From the NCBI RefSeq assembly GCF_029543085.1, contig NZ_CP119967.1, forward strand, positions 5,835,001-5,899,000: DNA of 64,000 bases, written 5' to 3'. Of this stretch, positions 20,657 to 28,506 are shown piece after piece. Within the stretch, counting starts at the first letter, position 1. Every line of letters starts with the position of its first letter. The notes under the pieces are model-generated. The model did not search any database and had not been told where the DNA came from. It saw only the letters and a program-made list of their open reading frames with translations. Made by a program: the position numbers and the translations under genes. This stretch comes from Pseudomonas sp. A34-9. GTDB lineage: Bacteria > Pseudomonadota > Gammaproteobacteria > Pseudomonadales > Pseudomonadaceae.

Positions 20657-21327
20657 GGGCGAGCCAGCGCCAGTTCGGAACGCATCTTGTCGATGACTTC
20701 CTGATAGTTCGGCGCGTTGAAGATTGCCGAGCCGGCGACAAAGGTGTCAGCGCCAGCCGCCGCAATTTCGCGGATGTTGTTGACGTTGACGCCGCCGTCG
20801 ATTTCCAGACGAATGTCACGGCCCGAGGCATCGATGATCGCCCGCGCTTCGCGCAGCTTGTCGAGGGTGCCGGGAATGAATTTCTGCCCGCCGAAGCCCG
20901 GGTTGACGCTCATCAGCAAGACCATGTCGACCTTGTCGATCACGTACTTGAGCACGTCCAGCGGGGTCGCCGGGTTGAACACCAGGCCGGATTTGCAGCC
21001 GCCTTCACGGATCAGTTGCAGCGAACGATCAACGTGCAAAGTGGCTTCCGGGTGGAAGGTGATGTAGGTGGCGCCAGCCTCGATGAAGTCGCCGACGATG
21101 CGATCCACCGGGCTGACCATCAGATGTGCGTCGATCGGCGCGGTGACGCCGTACTTGCGCAGCGCCGCGCAGACCATCGGACCGATGGTCAGGTTTGGCA
21201 CGTAGTGGTTGTCCATGACATCGAAGTGAACGAAGTCGGCGCCAGCGGCGAGAACGTTGTCCACTTCCTCGCCGAGGCGGGCGAAGTCGGCGGAGAGAAT
21301 CGACGGAGCAATTACGAAGGGCTGCAT
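20653..21327 (-). CDS. rpe: Ribulose-phosphate 3-epimerase
   Basis: TIM-barrel metal-dependent epimerase of the pentose phosphate pathway. The ATG at 21327 gives 224 residues starting [19 protein letters not shown], the canonical N-terminus; the upstream in-frame extension is not conserved-looking. Metal ligands are in [13 protein letters not shown], with HLMV and a phosphate-binding GGVN. Head of the rpe-gph-(leader)-trpE transcription unit. Confidence 0.97.
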   Translation of the reverse strand: MQPFVIAPSILSADFARLGEEVDNVLAAGADFVHFDVMDNHYVPNLTIGPMVCAALRKYGVTAPIDAHLMVSPVDRIVGDFIEAGATYITFHPEATLHVDRSLQLIREGGCKSGLVFNPATPLDVLKYVIDKVDMVLLMSVNPGFGGQKFIPGTLDKLREARAIIDASGRDIRLEIDGGVNVNNIREIAAAGADTFVAGSAIFNAPNYQEVIDKMRSELALARP

Positions 21328-21441
21328 GACGCACCTTTTCTGAGCTAAATCACGATGGCGCGCATTGTATACCTCAAGTTTCCAAGCGCGCACCGTGACC
21401 GCGATGATTGGGTTGTGCCATGACCGGTGACCGGCGCTGGC

Positions 21442-22590
21442 TCAATACGCCGCGCGATAGATCTTCTCGATGTCGGCAGCGCTGAGTTTGCGCGGGTTGT
21501 TGCGCATCAAGCGCTCGATGCCCGCCGCCTCCACCGCCATCGCCGGGATTGCGTCTTCCGGTACGCCGAAACTACGCAGCCCGGCAGGGATTTCCACCGC
21601 CGCGCACAAGTCGGTCATGGCCTGCACGGCTTTGTCCGCGGCTTCGGCTGCACTCAGATGAGCAGTCTTTACCCCCATGGCTTCGGCGATATCCTGCATG
21701 CGTTCGACGCAGGCCATCTTGTTCCAGGTCATGACATACGGCAGCAGCAAGGCATTGCTGACGCCATGAGCAATGTTGAAACGCCCGCCCAGCGGATACG
21801 CCAGCGCATGCACCGCCCCCACCCCGGCATTGCCGAACGCCATGCCGGCCATCAGGCTGGCGGTGGCCATGTCTTCGCGGGCTTGCAGGTGGGCGCCGTT
21901 GGCGTAGGCCTTGGGCAACGCGTTGGCGATCAACTTGATCGCACCGATGGCCAGAGAGTCAGTGATCGGCGAGGCATGCACCGACAGATAGGATTCGATG
22001 GCGTGCACCAGCGCGTCGACGCCGCTGGCGGCCGTGACACTGCGCGGACAGGTCAGGGTCATCTGCGGGCTGACCAGCGCGACGTCAGGCAATAAATAGT
22101 CGCTGACGATGCCTTTCTTCAGCTGCGCGTGTTTGTCCGAGAGGATAGCGACATTGGTCACTTCAGAACCGGTGCCGGCGGTGGTCGGGATGGCGATCAG
22201 CGGCGGGCCTTTGCGCGGTACCTGATCAACGCCGAACAGGTCTTCCAGCGCACCGTGGTAACCGGCGTAGGCGGCAACACTTTTGGCGATGTCGATGGCA
22301 CTGCCGCCACCGAGGCCGATCAAGCCGTCATGCCCGCCTTCGCGGTAAACGCGCATGCAGTCTTCGACGATGGCAATTTCCGGGTCGGGCAGTACGCGAT
22401 CGAAAATCTCGTAGTCGCGGCCACCCAGTTGCACCAGCGCCAGCTCTACCGTGCCGGATTTGACCAGCGCGGCGTCGGTGACGATCAGTGGGTTATCGAT
22501 GTCGAGGCGGGCGAGTTCGGCGGCCAGTTGCTCGATGGCGGCGGCGCCGGTGATCAGTTTGTGAGCGATTTTGAACTGGGACAGACTCAT
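21442..22590 (-). CDS. Iron-containing alcohol dehydrogenase
   Basis: 382-residue group III (Fe-dependent) alcohol dehydrogenase. The NAD-binding GGGSAID is at 94-100 and the metal-binding His/Asp set is in the region AVHALAYPLGG...AHGVSNALLLP. Members act on ethanol, 1,2-propanediol, 4-hydroxybutyrate and others. It lies between rpe and the 4-aminobutyrate/5-aminovalerate transporter, where the P. aeruginosa order has no such gene. A role on omega-hydroxy acids or semialdehydes is possible, but this is inferred from context only. Confidence 0.88.
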   Translation of the reverse strand: MSLSQFKIAHKLITGAAAIEQLAAELARLDIDNPLIVTDAALVKSGTVELALVQLGGRDYEIFDRVLPDPEIAIVEDCMRVYREGGHDGLIGLGGGSAIDIAKSVAAYAGYHGALEDLFGVDQVPRKGPPLIAIPTTAGTGSEVTNVAILSDKHAQLKKGIVSDYLLPDVALVSPQMTLTCPRSVTAASGVDALVHAIESYLSVHASPITDSLAIGAIKLIANALPKAYANGAHLQAREDMATASLMAGMAFGNAGVGAVHALAYPLGGRFNIAHGVSNALLLPYVMTWNKMACVERMQDIAEAMGVKTAHLSAAEAADKAVQAMTDLCAAVEIPAGLRSFGVPEDAIPAMAVEAAGIERLMRNNPRKLSAADIEKIYRAAY

Positions 22591-22696
22591 GTGCGCAGCC
22601 TCTTATAGATGTGGGAGCTGGGCACAAGATTAGCTGAGGGTTTGGGGTTGTCTGCTATTCAGGTGGTGAATGACCCATCAAGGGCAAGATCAACAG

Positions 22697-22963
22697 CCCC
22701 TCACCCTAGCCCTCTCCCGGTGGGAGAGGGGACTGACCGAGTTGTACTCTCGAAGTACATCGACCTGAATTACCGAGTCGAACTCAGGCCTTGAACAGCA
22801 CAACGATCTGCTCTCTTTCCCACAAAGGTAAAAAGACTGACCGAGGTGGATGGGCGAGGTACACCGACTTGCGATACCGAGGCGAACTCAGGTTTTGAAA
22901 ACCATGAAGATCTGCTCCCTTTCCCCCCTCGCCCCCCTGGGGGAGAGGGCTGGGGTGAGGGGG
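22697..22963. mobile_element. MITE-like repeat with internal tandem duplication
   Basis: Fills the 392-bp gap 22591-22982. Ends are inverted repeats of the CCCCTCACCC.AGCCCTCTCCC type (22697-22731 and, inverted, 22923-22963). Between them are two diverged direct copies of about 91 bp (22731-22821 and 22835-22925), each starting GACTGACCGAG and ending with CTGCTC..TTTCCC. No protein is encoded. This looks like a non-autonomous intergenic repeat; no target-site duplication was established. Confidence 0.6.
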
Positions 22964-22982
22964 TAAGCTTTTGATCTGGCCC

Positions 22983-23807
22983 TTAAACCTGAGCGGTACG
23001 CAGTTTTTCGCTGCGGCCTCGTAACCATTCCAGGGTCAGCAGCAGGATGACGGAAAAGGCGATCAGCAACGTCGCAGCCGCAGCAATCGTCGGACTCAAG
23101 TTCTCCCGAATCCCGCTGAACATCTGCCTTGGCAACGTCGCCTGCTCAGGCCCCGCAAGAAACAACGTCACCACCACCTCATCAAACGAAGTCGCAAACG
23201 CAAACAGCGCTCCGGAAATCACCCCCGGCGCAATCAGCGGCAACGTCACCCGACGAAACGCAGTCAACGGCGATGCACCGAGACTAGCCGCCGCCCGCAC
23301 CAGATTATGGTTAAAGCCCTGCAACGTTGCCGACACCGTGATGATCACAAACGGCACACCCAGCACCGCATGCACCACGATCAACGAGAAGAAGCTGTTG
23401 CCCAACCCCAGCGGCGCAAAAAACAGATAACTCGCCACACCAATGATCACCACCGGCACCACCATCGGCGAAATCACCAGCGCCATCACCAGCGATTTGC
23501 CAGGGAAGTCACCACGGGTCAGGCCAATCGCCGCCAGCGTGCCGAACACCATGGCCAGCACCGTCGCCGCCGGGGCTACGATGATGCTGTTCTTCAGTGC
23601 GCGCATCCATTCCGCCGAGGCGAAGAAATCCTGATACCAGTGCAGCGAAAAGCCCTGCAACGGATACACCAGAAAACTGCCCGAGTTGAACGACAGCGGA
23701 ATGATCACCAGCACCGGCAGAATCAGGAACAACAAAATCAAGCCGCAGAGGATCCGCAGGCTGTAGAACCACACCCGTTCGATGGGCGACATGTAAGGAC
23801 TCAGCAT
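22983..23807 (-). CDS. agtD: ABC transporter permease, agtD-like
   Basis: 274-residue inner-membrane permease of the PotC type, with six hydrophobic segments and the EAA-loop (VRAAASLGASPLTAFRRVTLPLIAPG) that docks on the ATPase. The ATG at 23807, preceded by AAGGGG, is preferred over TTG at 23813. Last gene of the agtABCD order. The equivalent P. aeruginosa operon imports 4-aminobutyrate and 5-aminovalerate; annotation pipelines usually say polyamine transporter. Confidence 0.85.
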   Translation of the reverse strand: MLSPYMSPIERVWFYSLRILCGLILLFLILPVLVIIPLSFNSGSFLVYPLQGFSLHWYQDFFASAEWMRALKNSIIVAPAATVLAMVFGTLAAIGLTRGDFPGKSLVMALVISPMVVPVVIIGVASYLFFAPLGLGNSFFSLIVVHAVLGVPFVIITVSATLQGFNHNLVRAAASLGASPLTAFRRVTLPLIAPGVISGALFAFATSFDEVVVTLFLAGPEQATLPRQMFSGIRENLSPTIAAAATLLIAFSVILLLTLEWLRGRSEKLRTAQV

Positions 23808-23819
23808 TTCCAATTCCCC

Positions 23820-25067
23820 TTAGCTCAGGCGCAGGCGACTGGCGCCCACCAGCCAGCTGTAAATCAGATAAAGCACCACGGTCGCCAGCAGCAACAGCCC
23901 GCCCAGCGCGGTGGCCATGCCCCAGTTGATGCTGGTGTTGGTGTAGAAGGCGACGAAATAGCTGACCATTTGATCGTTCGGGCTGCCGAGCAGCGCCGGG
24001 GTGATGTAGTAGCCGATGGCGAGGATGAACACCAACAGACAGCCAGCGCCGACACCGGCGTAAGTCTGCGGGAAGTACACCCGCCAGAAACTGGCGAACG
24101 GGTGGCAGCCCAGGGAAATCGCCGCGCGCATGTAGGTCGGCGAGATGCCTTTCATCACGCTGTAGATCGGCAGGATCATGAACGGCAACAGGATGTGCAC
24201 CATCGAGATGTACACGCCAGTACGGTTGAACACCAGTTCCAGCGGTTTATCGATGATGCCCATGGCCAGCAGCGCGCTGTTGATCAATCCGCCCGATTGC
24301 AGCAGCACGATCCACGCCGCCACCCGCACCAGAATCGAGGTCCAGAACGGCAGCAGCACCAGAATCATCAGCAGGTTGCTTTGCCGCGATGGCAGATTGG
24401 CCAGCAGGTAGGCCAGTGGATAAGCCAGCAGCAGGCAGATCACGGTGATGATCAGGCCCATCCAGAAGGTGCGGGCGAAGATGTCGAGGTAGATCGCTTG
24501 ATCCGGGGTGGCCGGGGCGATCTCGCCGAGGTCGTCGATGCGATGATCGACCGCTGCCAGCAGGTAATACGGGGTAATGCTGCTGGTGTTGCGTTTGACC
24601 GCTTGCCAGTAAGCCGGATCGCCCCAACGCTCGTCGAGACCTTCGAGGGCTTCTTTATAAGAGGCCGGTTCGCTGGCGAAGGGCAGCGCCCGGGCGGTTT
24701 TGGTCAGCAGGCTGCGATAGCCGGCCAATTCCATGTTCAAGCGCTTGGACAGATCGCCCAGCGTCTGGTTTTTGCGCGCTTCGGCGAGATCTTCGCCGGC
24801 GGCTTTGTACACCGGTTCAGCGGGCAGGCCACGGCCGTCCCAACTGGCGATGGCCGCCACGGTGCGCGGCATGCCGCCGACCACTTCGGGGTTGCCGACG
24901 CTTTTGTAGAGCAGCGCCACGATCGGCACCAGAAACACCAGCAACAGAAACAGCACCAGCGGCGCAATCAACGCCTGCGCCTTCCAGCGGTTGACCCGCT
25001 CGGCGTGCTTGAGCTTCTGCTTCAAGGTGGGACTGTTGCCCTCGTTCAGGGGAACGGCGATGGCCAT
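23820..25067 (-). CDS. agtC: ABC transporter permease, agtC-like
   Basis: 415 residues from the ATG at 25067. PotB-type permease carrying the binding-protein-dependent transport domain at about 210-405, with an EAA loop (YMRAAISLGCHPFASFWRVYFPQ). It is about 100-130 residues longer than PotB because of a polar insert of about 145 residues between the first helix (about 30-52) and the rest; the insert is presumably periplasmic. It ends 12 bp before agtD. Confidence 0.85.
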   Translation of the reverse strand: MAIAVPLNEGNSPTLKQKLKHAERVNRWKAQALIAPLVLFLLLVFLVPIVALLYKSVGNPEVVGGMPRTVAAIASWDGRGLPAEPVYKAAGEDLAEARKNQTLGDLSKRLNMELAGYRSLLTKTARALPFASEPASYKEALEGLDERWGDPAYWQAVKRNTSSITPYYLLAAVDHRIDDLGEIAPATPDQAIYLDIFARTFWMGLIITVICLLLAYPLAYLLANLPSRQSNLLMILVLLPFWTSILVRVAAWIVLLQSGGLINSALLAMGIIDKPLELVFNRTGVYISMVHILLPFMILPIYSVMKGISPTYMRAAISLGCHPFASFWRVYFPQTYAGVGAGCLLVFILAIGYYITPALLGSPNDQMVSYFVAFYTNTSINWGMATALGGLLLLATVVLYLIYSWLVGASRLRLS

Positions 25068-25151
25068 GACGTACTCCGCAAATCTTTGGGTGGGCGGCAT
25101 CACACACAGCGATGCCGCATTACATCAACACACAAGAAACACATCACCTCT

Positions 25152-25237
25152 GTAGGAGCTGTCGAGTGCAACGAGGCTGCGATCTCTTGATCTTGAAAGG
25201 CAAAGTCAAAAGATCGCAGCCTGCGGCAGCTCCTACA
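25152..25237. repeat. REP pair, family A, one arm diverged
   Basis: TGTAGGAGCTGTCGAGTGCAACGAGGCTGCGATC with inverted GATCGCAGCCTGCGGCAGCTCCTACA. Inside the agt operon, between the binding-protein and permease genes, where it may set their expression ratio. Confidence 0.85.
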
Positions 25238-25247
25238 TGGCGAAGGA

Positions 25248-26291
25248 TTACTTCGCCGCCCAGGAGTTGAAGCGCTGTTCCAGTTGTTCACCGTTGTCAG
25301 CCCAGAAGCTGACGTCGATCTGCACCTGGTTGGCGATGTTTTCCGGGGTGGTCGGCATGTCTTTCAGGACATCCTTGGCCAGCAGCGGCACCGCCTGGGT
25401 GTTGGCCGGGCCGTAGGCGATGTTTTCCGAGTAGGTCTTCTGCTGCTGCGGCTGTACCGAGTAGGCGATGAATTTTTTCGCCGCTTCCGCGCGCTTGGCG
25501 TCCAGACCTTTCGGGATGGCCCAGGCGTCGAAGTCATAGATACCGCCGTTCCACACCACTTTCAGGTTGGATTCTTTCTGCACCGCCGCGATACGACCGT
25601 TGTAGGCCGAGCTCATCACCACGTCACCGGAAGCGAGGTATTGCGGCGGTTGTGCGCCGGCTTCCCACCATTGGATGTTCGGCTTCAACTCATCAAGCTT
25701 CTTGAACGCGCGATCCTGACCACCCTTGCTCGCCAGCTCTTTGTAGACGTCTTTCGGCGCTACGCCATCGGCCATCAAAGCGAATTCGAGGGTGTACTTG
25801 GCGCCTTTGCGCAGGCCACGCTTGCCCGGGAATTTCTTCGTGTCCCAGAAATCCGCCCAGCTTGTTGGTGCGGTTTTCAGCTTGTCGGCGTTGTAGGCCA
25901 ACACGGTCGACCAGACGAAGAAGCCCACGCCGCAAGGCTGGATTGCGCCTTTGACATAGTCTTCAGTCTTGCCGAACAGCGCCGGGTCGAGTTGTTCGAA
26001 CATGTCTTCGTCACAGCCTCGGGACAGTTCCGGCGATTCAACTTCGACCAGATCCCACGACACGCTCTTGGTGTCGACCATGGCTTTGACCTTGGCCATT
26101 TCGCCGTTGTATTCGCCGGCGACGATTTTGCCGTTGCCCGCCGCTTCCCACGGTGCATAGAAGGCTTTGACTTGCGCCGCCTTGTTCGCCCCGCCAAACG
26201 ACACCACGGTTAAATCCGGGCCAGCAGCCATTGCGCTGGCCGCACCCATCAGGCCCAGGGTCAGGGCGGTGAACTTCAGGGATCTCAACAT
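25248..26291 (-). CDS. agtB: Periplasmic substrate-binding protein, agtB-like
   Basis: 347-residue periplasmic binding protein of the spermidine/putrescine cluster. The signal peptide ends near ASAMA at residue 22. The mature start DLTVVSFGGANKAAQ and the following acidic and aromatic residues fit ligand binding by the two-lobe fold. In this operon type the ligand is 4-aminobutyrate/5-aminovalerate rather than a polyamine. The gene is separated from agtC by 180 bp holding a REP pair, and from agtA by about 50 bp. Confidence 0.87.
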   Translation of the reverse strand: MLRSLKFTALTLGLMGAASAMAAGPDLTVVSFGGANKAAQVKAFYAPWEAAGNGKIVAGEYNGEMAKVKAMVDTKSVSWDLVEVESPELSRGCDEDMFEQLDPALFGKTEDYVKGAIQPCGVGFFVWSTVLAYNADKLKTAPTSWADFWDTKKFPGKRGLRKGAKYTLEFALMADGVAPKDVYKELASKGGQDRAFKKLDELKPNIQWWEAGAQPPQYLASGDVVMSSAYNGRIAAVQKESNLKVVWNGGIYDFDAWAIPKGLDAKRAEAAKKFIAYSVQPQQQKTYSENIAYGPANTQAVPLLAKDVLKDMPTTPENIANQVQIDVSFWADNGEQLEQRFNSWAAK

Positions 26292-26340
26292 TTATTGTTC
26301 TCTCCACGTGCAGGGTTGGTGTTGGTACAACGGGGGGCGA

Positions 26341-27465
26341 TCAGTTCGCCTCTAACAGCGGATCAAGCGCGCGAACGTGCTCGACCTGCCAGCCAAGCGG
26401 TACCACGTCACCGACCGCGAGCGCTGGATCGAGCTCGGCAATCGGTTGTTTCACGAAGAAGTCGGTCTTGCCGCAGACTTCCAGGCGCACCCGGACGTGG
26501 TCGCCCAGATAGATGAATTCCGCCACCCTCCCTGAGAAGCGGTTAACGCATTGATCGCTCGAACCGTTGAGACTGACGCGCTCCGGACGGATCGACAACG
26601 TCACCGGTTCGCCGGTCTGGCCGACGTTGACCGCCAGCGCCTCGACCTTTTCGCCACGACCCAACTCGACCACGCAGCGCTCGCCGCTCTGGCTGAGCAA
26701 ACGGCCGTTGAGACGGTTGTTCTCACCGATGAAGTTGGCGACGAAGGTGTTTTTCGGTTCTTCGTAAAGGGTGCGTGGCGGCGCGATCTGCTGGATTTCG
26801 CCCTGGTGGAACACCGCGACCCGATCGGACATGGTCAGCGCTTCACCCTGATCGTGGGTCACGTAGACCACGGTCACGCCGAGGCGCTGGTGCAGGTGTT
26901 TGATTTCCATCTGCATGTGTTCACGCAGTTGTTTGTCGAGGGCACCGAGGGGTTCGTCCATCAGCACCAGCTGCGGTTCGAACACCAGCGCGCGAGCCAG
27001 CGCCACACGTTGCTGCTGACCACCAGACAATTGCGCTGGATAGCGGGAAGCGAACGCGTCGAGCTGAACCATGCTGAGGACTTTCTTTACCCGATCGCTG
27101 ACGTCGCTTTTGTTCAGGCCACGGACCGTCAGCGGGAACGCGAGGTTTTCCGCCACGGTCATGTGCGGGAACAACGCGTAGTTCTGGAACACCATGCCGA
27201 TGTCGCGCTTGTGCGGCGGCACGTTGTTGATCGAGCGCCCGGCCAGGAGGATTTCGCCGGCGGTCGGTGTTTCGAAACCGGCGAGCATCATCAGGCTGGT
27301 GGTCTTGCCGGAACCGGACGGCCCGAGCAGGGTGAGGAATTCGCCTTTGCGGATGTCCAGGTTGAGGTCTTTGACGATCAGGTTCTCGCCGTCGTAGCTC
27401 TTCTGCACTCCACGAAAGCTGACCAGCACATCGCTGGCCCCTGCGTTTGAATCGACCTGGCTCAT
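26341..27465 (-). CDS. agtA: ABC transporter ATP-binding protein, agtA-like
   Basis: 374 residues from the ATG at 27465 (AAGG seven bases upstream; GTG at 27471 is too close to it). Walker A GPSGSGKTT at 48-56, signature LSGGQQQRVALARAL, Walker B VLMDEPLGALD, and a C-terminal TOBE domain typical of PotA/MalK-type importers. First gene of the agtABCD order, energising uptake through AgtC/AgtD. Confidence 0.9.
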   Translation of the reverse strand: MSQVDSNAGASDVLVSFRGVQKSYDGENLIVKDLNLDIRKGEFLTLLGPSGSGKTTSLMMLAGFETPTAGEILLAGRSINNVPPHKRDIGMVFQNYALFPHMTVAENLAFPLTVRGLNKSDVSDRVKKVLSMVQLDAFASRYPAQLSGGQQQRVALARALVFEPQLVLMDEPLGALDKQLREHMQMEIKHLHQRLGVTVVYVTHDQGEALTMSDRVAVFHQGEIQQIAPPRTLYEEPKNTFVANFIGENNRLNGRLLSQSGERCVVELGRGEKVEALAVNVGQTGEPVTLSIRPERVSLNGSSDQCVNRFSGRVAEFIYLGDHVRVRLEVCGKTDFFVKQPIAELDPALAVGDVVPLGWQVEHVRALDPLLEAN

Positions 27466-27619
27466 ACCCACACCTTTGTTGTTGATGACTGCTTGTGGGT
27501 TAAGCCTAGTGGCTGCTGACAGGCGCGCAAATCGGGGCGCAGGAGAGAATCGCCTCAGCCGGATGGAAGGTTGGGGGTAGGGATTGCCCTACAAGGATGG
27601 CGCTAATGGATAAGGCAGT

Positions 27620-27655
27620 TGCGAGCGTTGAGCTGCAAGCTGCAAGAACAAGCAA
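27620..27655. repeat. Half-copy of the AGCTGCAAG repeat
   Basis: GTTGAGCTGCAAGCTGCAAG, related to the arms of the imperfect palindrome at 44531-44619. No second arm is seen. It is in the 327-bp gap 27466-27792, which otherwise holds only a REP pair and the presumed agtA promoter region. Confidence 0.5.
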
Positions 27656-27694
27656 AAGCGTGTGTCGCTAACAGATATGCCCACACAAATCCCT

Positions 27695-27778
27695 GTAGGA
27701 GCTGCCGAAGGCTGCGATCTTTTGATGTTGATCGTTAAAAACAAAATCAAAAGATCGCAGCCTTCGGCAGCTCCTACA
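27695..27778. repeat. REP pair, family A (inward-facing)
   Basis: GTAGGAGCTGCCGAAGGCTG and inverted CAGCCTTCGGCAGCTCCTAC about 40 bp apart, just after the agtR stop codon, where it can work as a transcript end. Confidence 0.9.
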
Positions 27779-27792
27779 CGGGTTGCGTCTGA

Positions 27793-28422
27793 TCAGAGGA
27801 GTTTGTGTTCCATCGCGTACTTCACCAGCTCGGCCAGCGAGGTGATGTTGAGTTTCTGCATCAGCCGCGCCTTGTGAGTGCTGATGGTCTTGCTACTGAG
27901 GGCCAGTTGCTGGGCGATGTCGTTAACGTTGGCGCCTTGGGCCAGACGCTCGAACACCGAGAATTCGCGCTCGGACAGCAACGAATGCAGGGGGCGTGCA
28001 TCGGTCAATCCGACTTCGAAGACCATGCGGTCGGCCAGATCCGGATCGATGTAACGCCCACCCGCCGCGACTTTGCGAATGGCGGTCAGCAAGAGCGCTG
28101 GATCGCTGTCCTTGGTCGCATACCCCGCGGCGCCAACCTTCAGCGCCCGTGCAGCCATCTGCGCTTCGTCATGCATGGACAGCACCAGAATCGCTGGCGG
28201 ATTGTTTAACGCCCGGATACGCGGAATCGCTTCAAGCCCGTTGACGCCGGGCATCGAGATGTCGAGCAAGACCACTTCGCAAGGCACGCTGCGCAGGGTC
28301 TCGAGCAATTGCTCACCATTGCTCGCCTCGCCCACCACTTGCAGGTCCTTGGCCAGACCGATCAATTGCTTGATGCCTTCGCGGACGATGGTGTGGTCTT
28401 CGGCTACCAGTACACGGATCAC
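27793..28422 (-). CDS. agtR: LuxR/NarL-family response regulator, agtR-like
   Basis: 209 residues. The receiver domain has the phosphoacceptor D54 in VVLLDISMPG and an acidic pocket near residues 8-9; the C-terminal LuxR-type helix-turn-helix (about 140-205) contains LSSKTISTHKARLMQKL. GTG start at 28422 with GGAGAAG five bases upstream. Partner of the kinase upstream. In P. aeruginosa AgtSR activates agtABCD in response to 4-aminobutyrate/5-aminovalerate, and AgtR also responds to peptidoglycan/GlcNAc signals. Confidence 0.85.
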   Translation of the reverse strand: MIRVLVAEDHTIVREGIKQLIGLAKDLQVVGEASNGEQLLETLRSVPCEVVLLDISMPGVNGLEAIPRIRALNNPPAILVLSMHDEAQMAARALKVGAAGYATKDSDPALLLTAIRKVAAGGRYIDPDLADRMVFEVGLTDARPLHSLLSEREFSVFERLAQGANVNDIAQQLALSSKTISTHKARLMQKLNITSLAELVKYAMEHKLL

Positions 28423-28454
28423 GTTCTTCTCCAGAATTCAGGCATACACAGATC

Positions 28455-28482
28455 CCTGTGGGAGCGAGCTTGCTCGCGAAGG
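28455..28482. repeat. Single REP between agtS and agtR
   Basis: CCTGTGGGAGCGAGCTTGCTCGCGAAGG, the same unit as the pair at 18184-18273, in the 84-bp spacer between kinase and regulator genes. Confidence 0.8.
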
Positions 28483-28506
28483 CGTCAGTCCAGACACCAC
28501 AACATG

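Noticed and set aside
22609..22794. 61-codon frame after the alcohol dehydrogenase
   Set aside because: Lies across a repeat element and includes its inverted end; not a gene.
23307..25190. 627-codon His/Gln/Arg-rich frame antisense to agtC-agtD
   Set aside because: Composition is that of a reverse-complement reading of membrane-protein codons; it spans two real genes and their spacer.
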